This document shows, in pieces, positions 50,391 to 60,000 of a DNA stretch of 64,000 bases. The position numbers and the translations under genes were made by a program. The first letter of the stretch is position 1; the number at the start of each line of letters is the position of its first letter. This stretch comes from JAEKNW01 sp963678375 (GTDB lineage Bacteria; Cloacimonadota; Cloacimonadia; Cloacimonadales; JAFGVF01): positions 1,674,001-1,738,000 of the forward strand of contig OY782831.1 in the NCBI GenBank assembly GCA_963678375.2, in the 5' to 3' direction. The notes below the pieces were generated by a model, which was not told the origin of the DNA, made no database searches, and saw only the letters and a program-made list of their open reading frames with translations.

Positions 50391-51338
50391 CTATCTAAAA
50401 AGAATACTTAATGATTCTTCAATATGTATTTTTTTAATTGCTATTGCTAACATCTCAGCAATAGATAGTTGTTCAACTTTTGAACAAGCTTTTTTTGTCT
50501 CATCTAATGGTACTGTATTTGTTATAAACAGCTTTTCTATAGGAGAATCTTCTAATCTCTGTATAGCAGGACCAGACAAAATTCCATGAGAACAAGCTGC
50601 AAAAATCCGGGTTGCACCATTTTTATGTAAAGCATGAGCTACTTTAGTAAGACTTCCTCCTGTATCAATAATATCATCAAACAAGATAGCAGTCTTTCCT
50701 TCAACATTACCAATAATATTTAATAACTCTGCTGAGTCATTGTTACCACTTCTTCTTTTATCTCCGATAGCTAAGTCACATTTTAGTCTTTGAGCAAAAG
50801 CTCTAGCTCTATTAGCACCACCTGAATCAGGTGATACAACTACTAAATCTTTAGGATTAGCTATAGCCTTAAAATGTCTAGCAAAAGTTGTCATAGAAAA
50901 AAGGTGGTCAACTGGGATGTTGAAGAATCCTTGAATCTGATCTGCATGCAAATCAATTGTGATGATTCTATGAGCTCCAGCTACGGTAAGCAAATCTGCT
51001 ACTAATTTAGCTGTAACAGGTACTCTTGGTTGGTCTTTTTTATCTGAACGAGCATATCCATAATAAGGAATTACACAGGTAATTCTTTGGGCGGAAGCTC
51101 TCTTAAAAGCATCAATCATGACTAATAATTCAACTAAGTTATCATTAACAGGATAACAGGTAGGTTGAATTATAAAGACATCTGCACCTCTTACATTATC
51201 ATTAATCTTAACAAAAGATTCATCATTAGCAAATTTAAAAACCTCTACATCTCCTAAGGGTATTCCGGCAAAATCAGCTACCTCTTTTGCTAATGGACGG
51301 TTTGCGTTTCCTGAAAATATCTTTAATCTTGAAAACAT
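50391..51338 (-). CDS. prs: Ribose-phosphate pyrophosphokinase
   Basis: 315 residues. FSGNANRPLAKEVADFAGIPLG, VFIIQPTCYPVNDNLVELLVMIDA, IPYYGYARSDKKDQPR, and the PRPP-binding AILFDDIIDTGGSL identify class I PRPP synthetase. It makes PRPP from ribose-5-P and ATP for nucleotide, histidine and salvage synthesis. Located between ispE and rplY. Confidence 0.97.
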   Translation of the reverse strand: MFSRLKIFSGNANRPLAKEVADFAGIPLGDVEVFKFANDESFVKINDNVRGADVFIIQPTCYPVNDNLVELLVMIDAFKRASAQRITCVIPYYGYARSDKKDQPRVPVTAKLVADLLTVAGAHRIITIDLHADQIQGFFNIPVDHLFSMTTFARHFKAIANPKDLVVVSPDSGGANRARAFAQRLKCDLAIGDKRRSGNNDSAELLNIIGNVEGKTAILFDDIIDTGGSLTKVAHALHKNGATRIFAACSHGILSGPAIQRLEDSPIEKLFITNTVPLDETKKACSKVEQLSIAEMLAIAIKKIHIEESLSILFR

Positions 51339-51352
51339 TTCTTACTTCCCAT

Positions 51353-52201
51353 TTATATTGTTTTTGTAATTTTCGTCCAATATCCTTGTTTTGTAAAATA
51401 ATCATAAGATTGTTTCAAAAGTTCAGCTGATGTGTATATCCCATAACAGGTAGAACCAGAACCAGACATTTGAGCTATCTCCGCTCCACTATCTTTAATC
51501 TGTTCAATAATCTTTCCAATTTCAGGATATTTTTTAATAATACCAGTTTGTAAGTCGTTAAATATTAGTTTTAAGTTTTTTGTTTCTAAAAATTTATCAA
51601 AATTATTATTTATCTTTCTTCCTTTAATCATTTGATAGGCTTCTTTACTTGAAATGCCAAGTTGAGGTTTTACTAAAAGGATGTGGTCAATTTTAATAGG
51701 GTCAATCTTTTCAATAATTTCACCTCTATTTGAACCACAAGCTGATCCACCTTCAAGAAAGAAATTTAAATCACTACCAAATTTTGCAGCAACATTATGC
51801 ATGTCAGATTTTGACATTTTTAATGTCCATAACTGATTTAACATCTTAATCGTGTTTGCTGCATTACTTGAGCCTCCTCCTAAACCAGCAGCTAGGGGAA
51901 TCTCTTTATATAATTCAATTTTTACACCACTATTAACACTATATATGTTTTTCAAATAAGTTGCAACCTTGTAAATTAGATTACTTTCTCCACAAAGTTC
52001 TTCTATATTTGACCAAACTTCAATTTCCTTACTTTTTGTCAAAGAATATTTTAGATTATCGTGTAAATCAATCTCGCTGAATAGTGTTCTAATTTTATTA
52101 TAGCCACTATTCAGCAGAGATTCAACATTTAATATTAGGTTAATTTTTGCGTAAGAAAGAGAAAATATTTCTTGATTTTTTCTTTGTATCATCTTGGCCA
52201 T
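51353..52201 (-). CDS. ispE: 4-diphosphocytidyl-2-C-methyl-D-erythritol kinase
   Basis: 282 residues at most. GHMP-kinase fold with SLSYAKINLILNV at the N-terminus, ATP loop IPLAAGLGGGSSNAANTIKML, and a late MSGSGSTCYGIY. It acts in the MEP pathway, with dxs at 22.6 kb. Start is uncertain: ATG 52201 or 52192, neither with a good ribosome site. Both lie inside the 3' end of the tyrosine-kinase gene, giving about 60 bases of overlap and probable translational coupling. Confidence 0.93.
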   Translation of the reverse strand: MAKMIQRKNQEIFSLSYAKINLILNVESLLNSGYNKIRTLFSEIDLHDNLKYSLTKSKEIEVWSNIEELCGESNLIYKVATYLKNIYSVNSGVKIELYKEIPLAAGLGGGSSNAANTIKMLNQLWTLKMSKSDMHNVAAKFGSDLNFFLEGGSACGSNRGEIIEKIDPIKIDHILLVKPQLGISSKEAYQMIKGRKINNNFDKFLETKNLKLIFNDLQTGIIKKYPEIGKIIEQIKDSGAEIAQMSGSGSTCYGIYTSAELLKQSYDYFTKQGYWTKITKTI

Positions 52202-54644
52202 AATAATAGTAGTAGTAATAATAATAGTATTTATGTCTATTATAGTATTTCTTAACCTTTATACCATTGACGATAAATCCATCTACCTTTTTATCTACAT
52301 TTCTTAAAATTTCATTTGCTCTTGTTAAGACTGCTTTTTCTGTGAAGGCAACTCTAAGCACAACAAGCACTTTATCTACTTTTTTAGACATAATAATTGC
52401 ATCAGTTACAGCAATAATTGGAGGAGAGTCAAATAGGACATAGTCATAAATACTCTCAAGTTCTCTAATAAACTGGTCCATTCTTTCTGAAGAAAGCAAC
52501 TCTGATGGATTAGGTGGAATAAATCCTGAAGTAATAACATCAAGATTTGGTATTCCAGACCTCTTTACAACATCTTCAACTAAAAGGGTGTCATCAATTA
52601 AATAATCACTTGAACCATTATCTTTTTTCAGACCAAATTTGGTATGAATAGTTGGTCTTCTCATATCAATATCAACAATAACAACTTTATTATTCATTTG
52701 AGCAAGGGTAATTGCTAAGTTTGAAGATGTAGTAGATTTACCTTCCTTAGGAGCAGATGACGTAATCAAGATGCTCATAGAACCAGGCTGTTTATTTGCA
52801 ATAATATTAGTTCTAAGAGCACGGTAAGATTCTGCTGTTGGTGATTTTGGAGAGTAATGAGAAATTAATTGCCCTGTAATATGAATTAATGATTGTTGAA
52901 GTTTAGGTTTTTGTTCAACCGAAGAATGACTTATCATATTATTAAGTTCGTCTAATTCACTTGTAGGGACATCAATAAGCGGAATAGTGCCATAAATCGG
53001 GCTACTGACATGACTCTCAATATCTTCAACAGTTCGTAATTTAGTATCTAAAGAATGTGCTAAGAATGCTGAACCAATTCCAAGACCTAAACCAAGGATA
53101 ACACCTATGAGATAGTTCATCATTTTCTTAGGTTTGATTGGATTTCTAGGAACTCCAGCAACTTCTAAAATTCTTACATTACCAATCTGTGATATTTCTG
53201 CAATTTTAGCATCCTCATATTTCTCTGTAATAATTGTGTGGATTTTTTCATTAAAAAGTTTATCTCTAGTTAATTTAGAGAGCTCTAGTTCTTGATCAGG
53301 GAGTCTATCCATTTCTTCTTGATAGAATTGAACAGTCTCTCTTAGACCTACTAATTTCGAAGAAACTATTTCATATTCACTTTCAACGTTTGCTAATCGT
53401 TCAATAAGTTTTGATCTATATGAGAAAGGGTCTTGGAGTGTATTAACTCTAACAGTTTCAGTGATTTTTGCTTTTAATTCTCTTTTTAAATTGGATAGCT
53501 CTTCGTTAAGGTTAATTAGCTCAGGATGGTCTTCTTGATAATTAGATTTTGAAGACAAAACTATTAAATACCTTTCTTTAGTGACAATTTCAGAAATAAG
53601 ATTATGTATTAAGGTATTATTTAAAATATTATCGATGGAAACAGTATCTTTTGCAGCTGGTTCAGTAGTATATTGGTCAGCAACAAAAAAGTCTTTATCT
53701 ACTTCATCATCGAATAAATTCTGAGATTCTACTATTTTTAAATCTTGCTCACTAATTTTAGTAGTTGAGCTATCTTGGTATGCTCTTGTTAAATCTCTGT
53801 CTTTGATATAAAGATCATTGAGGATGAGATTTTGATTCATTATCTTGCGTTTAAGGATATCAATCTCAGTAGCTTTAAGTAGTGAATCAGTCATAGCTGT
53901 GTGCATATCTGCTTCAAAAGTACCAGCTTGTTCGACTAGTTTTTGAGAAGCTGGGGAGAGCTCAGATATTTGGTTAGCTTTTTTAAAATCACGTAACTGC
54001 TGTTCTGAGTTTTCTAAGAAAGATTTTGTTTCCTTAACTCTTTCTTCCAAGAACTCTCTTATTTGAGTGAACTCTAATCTAGCATAACGAGTTGTTTCTT
54101 CCTGAAAAGCGATTTCAAGGGCATTGATAGCTTCTGCACATTCAGAAGGAGATTCAGATTCATAACTTAATGTTAAAACATCGGTTTCTCTAATTGATTC
54201 AATTTTAAATCTACCTTTCATTGTTCCAGCAATTGATCTAATATATCTATCGTATAAGGGACTCGACTTAGCAATATTAGAGGAAGGCAAAGAGAATTGA
54301 CTAAAATTGTTTGATTGAACTAATTTTTGAGCAGCACTTACCATTACAGGTGTACTTTGAATAATTTGAATATTATTATTCAAACTTGTCTGGTTGTTTC
54401 CCATAGAACCAAGCATCAAGAGTTCGGTGCCACCCTTGTTTTCTTCAAGAAGAATTTTACCACCAGCTGAGTAGATTCGTGGTTGCTTTGATGTGTAATA
54501 ATATGAACCTATGGCAACAATAGCAAAGATGAAGAATACTAAAAATTTGAATCTATAAATAATCGCTAAATAGTCAGATATTTTAATCTCATCTTCGAAG
54601 ATGTTACCACTTTTATGTTGATAATTTGTATTGTTATTATCCAT
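52140..54644 (-). CDS. Wzc-type bacterial tyrosine kinase for polysaccharide chain-length control/export
   Basis: 834 residues. The N-terminal Wzz domain has a membrane helix near residue 35-50, a long periplasmic coiled coil, and a second helix near 510-530 (NYLIGVILGLGLGIGSAFLA). The cytoplasmic BY-kinase domain carries Walker A SSAPKEGKSTTSSNLA, Walker A' VVIVDIDMRRPTIH and Walker B YDYVLFDSPP. The C-terminus is a tyrosine cluster with ten consecutive Tyr (KYYYYYYYYYYG) preceded by YYNRHK, the autophosphorylation tail. It works with the SLBB protein upstream in polysaccharide export. Confidence 0.9.
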   Translation of the reverse strand: MDNNNTNYQHKSGNIFEDEIKISDYLAIIYRFKFLVFFIFAIVAIGSYYYTSKQPRIYSAGGKILLEENKGGTELLMLGSMGNNQTSLNNNIQIIQSTPVMVSAAQKLVQSNNFSQFSLPSSNIAKSSPLYDRYIRSIAGTMKGRFKIESIRETDVLTLSYESESPSECAEAINALEIAFQEETTRYARLEFTQIREFLEERVKETKSFLENSEQQLRDFKKANQISELSPASQKLVEQAGTFEADMHTAMTDSLLKATEIDILKRKIMNQNLILNDLYIKDRDLTRAYQDSSTTKISEQDLKIVESQNLFDDEVDKDFFVADQYTTEPAAKDTVSIDNILNNTLIHNLISEIVTKERYLIVLSSKSNYQEDHPELINLNEELSNLKRELKAKITETVRVNTLQDPFSYRSKLIERLANVESEYEIVSSKLVGLRETVQFYQEEMDRLPDQELELSKLTRDKLFNEKIHTIITEKYEDAKIAEISQIGNVRILEVAGVPRNPIKPKKMMNYLIGVILGLGLGIGSAFLAHSLDTKLRTVEDIESHVSSPIYGTIPLIDVPTSELDELNNMISHSSVEQKPKLQQSLIHITGQLISHYSPKSPTAESYRALRTNIIANKQPGSMSILITSSAPKEGKSTTSSNLAITLAQMNNKVVIVDIDMRRPTIHTKFGLKKDNGSSDYLIDDTLLVEDVVKRSGIPNLDVITSGFIPPNPSELLSSERMDQFIRELESIYDYVLFDSPPIIAVTDAIIMSKKVDKVLVVLRVAFTEKAVLTRANEILRNVDKKVDGFIVNGIKVKKYYNRHKYYYYYYYYYYGQDDTKKKSRNIFSFLRKN

Positions 54645-54654
54645 GAATCCTCTC

Positions 54655-55134
54655 TTATAGTTTTAAAATTGTAATGTACACTGATAAGATGATACCTATC
54701 TCTGACATAAACTTGACAAAGTCTTTAAATTTACGATAGAAGGTTCCTCTAACGATTACAGTGTCACCAGGTTTAAGAGTAACATTATACTCTTTATCGC
54801 CACTATTAAGATAAGATTCTAAATCGATAGATATTGTTTCTTCTTGTTCTCCATATGAGCGAACAATCCTAATATCTTGAAGACGTGCATCATCAGATGG
54901 ACCGCCTGCCAAAGCTATTAAAGTTAAAATATCTGTATTATCCGGAACTAAGTATAAACCCGGACTCTTAACTTCGCCCCAAATATAGGCATTGATTTTA
55001 AGCTGTTCTTGATCTCCTCTGGCACCAGAAAATGAGTATGCTGATGCATTATTGATACCAGAAGAAACCGTGTCTTGTGCAGTAATAGTCACACTAAACA
55101 AGACCAATATAATTATAATTATAAATCGTCTCAC
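54655..55134 (-). CDS. SLBB-domain protein (polysaccharide export, Wza-like, short)
   Basis: 159 residues. Signal peptide (IIIIILVLFSVTITA), one SLBB domain (INAYIWGEVKSPGLYLVP, LIALAGGPSDDARLQDIRI, LKPGDTVIVRG) and a C-terminal hydrophobic helix (FMSEIGIILSVYITILKL). It is far shorter than Wza, lacking the Poly_export domain, so it is probably an accessory or minimal export component. The kinase begins 10 bases after its stop, and a promoter is predicted upstream. Confidence 0.8.
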   Translation of the reverse strand: MRRFIIIIILVLFSVTITAQDTVSSGINNASAYSFSGARGDQEQLKINAYIWGEVKSPGLYLVPDNTDILTLIALAGGPSDDARLQDIRIVRSYGEQEETISIDLESYLNSGDKEYNVTLKPGDTVIVRGTFYRKFKDFVKFMSEIGIILSVYITILKL

Positions 55135-55160
55135 AAGAGCCCCTTTATATGTTTTTTTGC

Positions 55161-55189
55161 AATTTATTAATAAATCTAATATAAGTCAA
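55161..55189 (-). promoter_or_regulatory. Predicted promoter for the SLBB/tyrosine-kinase gene run
   Basis: Minus-strand TTGACT (55189-55184) and TAAATT (55166-55161) with a 17-base spacer, 27 bases before the ATG at 55134. It sits in a 67-base gap in an otherwise nearly continuous run of genes. Confidence 0.45.
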
Positions 55190-55201
55190 GATTATTCTTC
55201 T

Positions 55202-56035
55202 TTAATCTCTATTTATGGAGAATGAACTAATCTCAGATTCAGAGCCATAATAGAAGGTTCTGTTGTCGTCAATGTCGCCGTAATAGTAGTCGTCTAGTTC
55301 GTAATCAAATTTGAAGACATCAACCCGCCAATAATAATCACCTTCACTGAGATTACCTCCTGTATAGTTAGCTGAAGAGTCATCTTGGAGATTTTCATCT
55401 GGAGCATCAATTAAAATATCTTTAAACCAAATTAAACCATCTTGATTACTGAACAATAAGATTCTATAGAAGTCATAGTTTACGCTATCATTCCAGTCAA
55501 AAACCAAGTTGCTTGAGCTTGCTAAAACTTGGCCATTAAAGGGCGATGTAGGATATACTTTTTCAGACAACCTATAATGTACAGTATCCGAACGAGTTGA
55601 ATTACCAGCTCTATCATAAACATCTATAAAGAAAGAGAATTTATTCTCATGCAGAAAGTCTGCTGAAATACTGTTATCTATATATGTGTTATTTTCAGCA
55701 GTAATTGAATCAACTCTCACAATATTATCAATATCATCATTCATATATCTGTGGATTATAATTTTTTCTAGATCATTATCAAAAATAAGGGGTTCCCACA
55801 ATAATTTAAATCCTGAGTTTCCACTATCAGCATCGATCCCGTTGTTAGTATCATCCAGAAATATATCATCGTTGTTATAACTTATTGTTCCATCTCCAGT
55901 ATCACCTAGATGGGGAACAAGAACAGGTTTAGTTGGTGGTATGGTGTCTTTATCTATTTCTTCATCCCCAGTGCATCCAAACATTACAAAGCTTAATACA
56001 AGTATTAAGCCAAATAGTAAAATCTCTCTTTTCAT
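55202..56035 (-). CDS. Lipoprotein with Ig/fibronectin-like beta modules
   Basis: 277 residues. Lipobox VMFGC gives a Cys near residue 21. Residues about 60-150 and 165-265 look like two beta-sandwich modules (FKLLWEPLIFDNDLEKIIIHRYMND and LVFDWNDSVNYDFYRILLF), rich in Asp/Asn/Tyr. No known family is certain. It lies between porV-like and SLBB genes, so it may attach to the envelope or type IX machinery. Six bases precede the next ATG-containing gene on the upstream side. Confidence 0.6.
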   Translation of the reverse strand: MKREILLFGLILVLSFVMFGCTGDEEIDKDTIPPTKPVLVPHLGDTGDGTISYNNDDIFLDDTNNGIDADSGNSGFKLLWEPLIFDNDLEKIIIHRYMNDDIDNIVRVDSITAENNTYIDNSISADFLHENKFSFFIDVYDRAGNSTRSDTVHYRLSEKVYPTSPFNGQVLASSSNLVFDWNDSVNYDFYRILLFSNQDGLIWFKDILIDAPDENLQDDSSANYTGGNLSEGDYYWRVDVFKFDYELDDYYYGDIDDNRTFYYGSESEISSFSINRD

Positions 56036-56044
56036 ATATATCTC

Positions 56045-57052
56045 CTAAAAAGTAAAGCTTAGTCCAATTCTATTAGTATTGCCTAAGTTATTTGTAACAA
56101 AAGCATAATCAATATTAAAGTTATAAATTGCTAAACCAAGACCTGTAGAATAGTTTTCATCGCTATAGCCAGCTCTAACAGCAACTCTGTCATCATAATT
56201 GAACTCTCCTCCATAGTGCACTAGGCCTTCATAAACATAATCTTGATCAAGTGCAAGGATTAGAGTTGATTTTATGAAAGGAAGAGGTTGTTCGATAGCT
56301 ACACCCATTTTGGTGTTCATTAGAATTTGATCAACTCGGTCAGAACGGGAATCCCATTTAATATCAGTGTCACCTAGGTCCATGAAATTAACTCCATATT
56401 TTATCTTACCTAAATAATCTTGGTTAAAGACATAAGACATATCTGTTGATGCCAAAAGAGACAAGTCAAAACCAGTTCCAGTACCCATATTTGTAAAGAG
56501 TTTTCGTCTAATGAATTTTAGATTTCCACCAGCATATATGTCAATAGGCATTTCGAAAAATTTCCAACCTAAGTCAATGTCAAAATGAATATGTTTACTA
56601 AAACCTAATTGAAAAAGGTCATCGGTACTCTTAAAAGTACTTGTTGGCTCTCCAGGTAAATGCAAGGCAGGGTTAGCTACTCTTTGATCAACATTTGTAC
56701 CGTAAAGGAATTTCTCTTCAAAATGAGGAATATCATCAACAGTTAGTCGAGTCCAATTAATACCTATTGTTGCATTATTTGGTAGAGGTTGACAGAAGAC
56801 TAAGTTATCATAACTTGCTAAATTATCATAAAGAAAAGCATGCATAGCAAAGATTTGGCCATTTTTAATTTGACCAATTCCAGCTGTATTCCAGTAAATA
56901 GCATTAGCATCATCAGCAACAGCACTGAAAGCTCCCCCCATCGAAATAGCCCTAACGCCTCCACCAATGGCTAAGAAGTCTCCAGCATATCTTCCAGCAA
57001 AAAGATTCATAGTAAGAATGAGTGTAATTAATGTTATATATATCTTTTTCAT
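56045..57052 (-). CDS. porV: PorV/UPF0164-type outer-membrane protein
   Basis: 335 residues with signal peptide (LITLILTMNLFAG). The family plug is ISMGGAFSAVADDANAIYWNTAGI, followed by barrel strands and a C-terminal NRIGLSFTF. PorV shuttles type IX cargo and works with the PorU sortase-like peptidase. The gene is 8 bases downstream of the PorU-like gene, the same adjacency seen in Bacteroidetes. The paralogue at 17587-18435 is shorter and lacks this context. Confidence 0.8.
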   Translation of the reverse strand: MKKIYITLITLILTMNLFAGRYAGDFLAIGGGVRAISMGGAFSAVADDANAIYWNTAGIGQIKNGQIFAMHAFLYDNLASYDNLVFCQPLPNNATIGINWTRLTVDDIPHFEEKFLYGTNVDQRVANPALHLPGEPTSTFKSTDDLFQLGFSKHIHFDIDLGWKFFEMPIDIYAGGNLKFIRRKLFTNMGTGTGFDLSLLASTDMSYVFNQDYLGKIKYGVNFMDLGDTDIKWDSRSDRVDQILMNTKMGVAIEQPLPFIKSTLILALDQDYVYEGLVHYGGEFNYDDRVAVRAGYSDENYSTGLGLAIYNFNIDYAFVTNNLGNTNRIGLSFTF

Positions 57053-57060
57053 ATTAACCC

Positions 57061-60000
57061 CTATTTAATAATTGCCATTTTTTGGATTTTTTCAATTTTC
57101 TTATTTCCTCTTTTCGCTATAATCTTGTAGAAGTAAACACCATTAGCTAAATCGAAGCCTGCTTTATCCTTACAATCCCAACCATAAACAGAACGTGGGT
57201 ACTCATGATAGCCAACAGAGGTAGGTAAGCTATTAAATTCCATTACTTTTCTTCCAGAAACACTATAGACAATAATATCCACTTTATCAGCATCATCAGT
57301 AAGAGTATAAGTAAAGCGAGTTCTACCGTCATTTTCTGGTTCAGTTGCTTGGGCTATTACTGGATTTGGATAATTAGCAATGTTTATAATATTGAACTTA
57401 GTGTTAACTTTGAAGGTCACATCTAATGAGTTGAAGTTACCACTGACATCAGTACAGTCAACGACCAAAGTATATTCACCTTGAGGTAAATCCAGATGAT
57501 ATTTGATCGGAATATTATTAATATTATTATCATTTAAAGTAATGATTAAATTCTCTTCAGGGATTAATTCTCCATTTAGATATAAAGCAAATCTGTTTTC
57601 TTGAATATCAATGCCGTTAGCATCTGATAGGACAAGAGAAATTGTTCCTTTACCTGAAATATAACCACCTTGGGTAAACTCTTGTTCTTGCACATTTGGG
57701 TCTATCTGAGGTAATATTTGGTCTTTATTCCTTAAAATAGTGAACTTGCCAAGTCGTTTGATACGACCTCTAATAGTGCCATCTTCAGTAGAAGTAAAAC
57801 CACCTTGATGAATCCATTTCTGGTAACTTTCTTCCCATCTAAAGAGTTTAATTTGATTATTGTTTGCATAATAGTTTGTTAAAGAATCACTTCTTGCATA
57901 TTTGATTTTAACATCTAACTCGCCATTGAGTAATAAGCCTGTTGAATCTGCAATTTCACTATTAAGACAAGAAATATCAAAAACCCTTGATTGGTGGCCT
58001 GAATCAACTAAAACAGTTTCAACATCAGGTTGCAAATTAGGGACTACATAGTTTTGGTGAGTAATGTTGAAGAGCATGTTATTGCTATTATAACTAGCTG
58101 GGATTACTAACTCAGCACAGTTATCAGTACTTAAGACTATTCCTCCGTCACTTGTAATTTCTTGATAATTCATAACATTTTCTAAATTATGCATATTGTT
58201 AGATTGAGAGATTTCACTAAACTCATTTGGGAAATTAACTCGTAAAGTGTAGCGATAATTTCCAGAAGTATAATCTTCGATTGGAATAATTAGTTCAGTT
58301 TCTTCAAGAAGTTGTAGGGCAGGTAAGCTATTTTCATAAATTAGTTCATTCTCAGATGAAACTAAATCTAAACGATTAAGTTGGAAATTTGTAGCTTGTG
58401 AACTACAGTTACCTTGGTTTTTCACTATGTATTTTAAAGCTGGTACTTCGTTAATATCTGCTAATTCTCCAGATAATATTGCTAAATCTGGTCCTAAAAC
58501 GACATAGTTATATTGGTTAGAGGTAACTACTTCTTCATCCACAGTCATAACTTCAATTGTGTACATCACTTCACGGTCAGCGCTTTGTTGGGGGATAGCG
58601 AGACTAGTAATGTATTGATTATCTGTTCCATCAACAAGTTGCATAGGTATTGAGAGGCGATTTTTAGCAAAGGAAGTGTTGTAATTTAGTACTACGCTTG
58701 CTATCTCTTCTTCGGTTATTATGTTACAGTTTACCATAACTGAGTCAAATACTGTTGGTTGGTTAGGAGTATGAACTATGTTAGCGAAGTTAGAATTTCC
58801 AATACCAACAGTTTTTTCACCAAAATATACTCCATTTGCATCGTAACTCTCAACTCTGATTCTATAGAATTGTCCTTGCTCAGTTTGCTCTGGTATAAGA
58901 TATGTATGATCATATTGTCCAGCAATTATAGGCAAGTAGTATGCAATGTTTTGTACTAGACCATGCTTATCAATAACATATAGCTTAGCTTTTTCTAATT
59001 GTGTCATACTAGTATTCATACTTACTCTGATTGTATCACCAGGAGCATAAATATCTTTATCACTAGTTATTTCTAAAGTATTTTTTGGCTTATGCAAAGG
59101 AATATTAGGATCTCCAATCAGAACACAAGCTGCTGTTAAAGCAATTCTAGCTGCTCCGCTAGACTTAACATAGAATTTCGCTTTAGTGTAATTAACAACA
59201 TCACCAAGGTTTTCTAGTTCTGCTCTAAAGTAACCATCAGCTAAGGCAGTACCAAAAGTCAAATCCTGGTTAAGATAACCTAAGCCAGAAAAGCCTATTG
59301 TTGCTATAGCTCCTTTGCCTGGTTCAGAAACAAAAGCTTCACTAATACAGGATGCTCCTGGGTAATCAAAAGAAGATGCATAACATGCTAAACTGCTAAC
59401 AAAGGGGTAGTAGTCATTATTTAGTGTTCTAATGTCATTGAAATTTAAGAGATTATAATCAGCCCAAATCCTACCTCCTCCATGTCCCATAAACTGTAAG
59501 AATGTAGTTCCTTGGTCAATATTATCCTTTAGAGAGAAAGTTGAACCATAATAATTAGAATTAACTGTCTGTGTAGTTGTATAAACTCTTGAAACACGGT
59601 AGTCATCATTTATCATTCTTCTACGAATGATTTCTTCTTGTTGCGAGAAGATATCATTTCCTTCACTTGCTTTGCCCCCCGCAGAAAGTGTAACATGGGA
59701 GGAAGCTAAACTTTCAAAATCTGCTTCTTTTATATGGTAATAACTTTTTTGAGCAATATCATTAATCTGATCAGCTTCCCATACATTGATTCTAGAGATA
59801 GCAATTTCAGCAACTTGGTCATCCCCAACAACACATCCATACCAGTTATCGCTAGGAGTTACTCCGTGTTTCCAGGTCCAAACTTTTCTATAAGGTATAA
59901 TATTATAGACTGATGTGGGTGAGTTATCTGTGGTATTATAGGTAGCATCACCAGCTAAAAGTACACTCCTCAAGCGGGGATTAGACCAGTTGTGGTAGGC

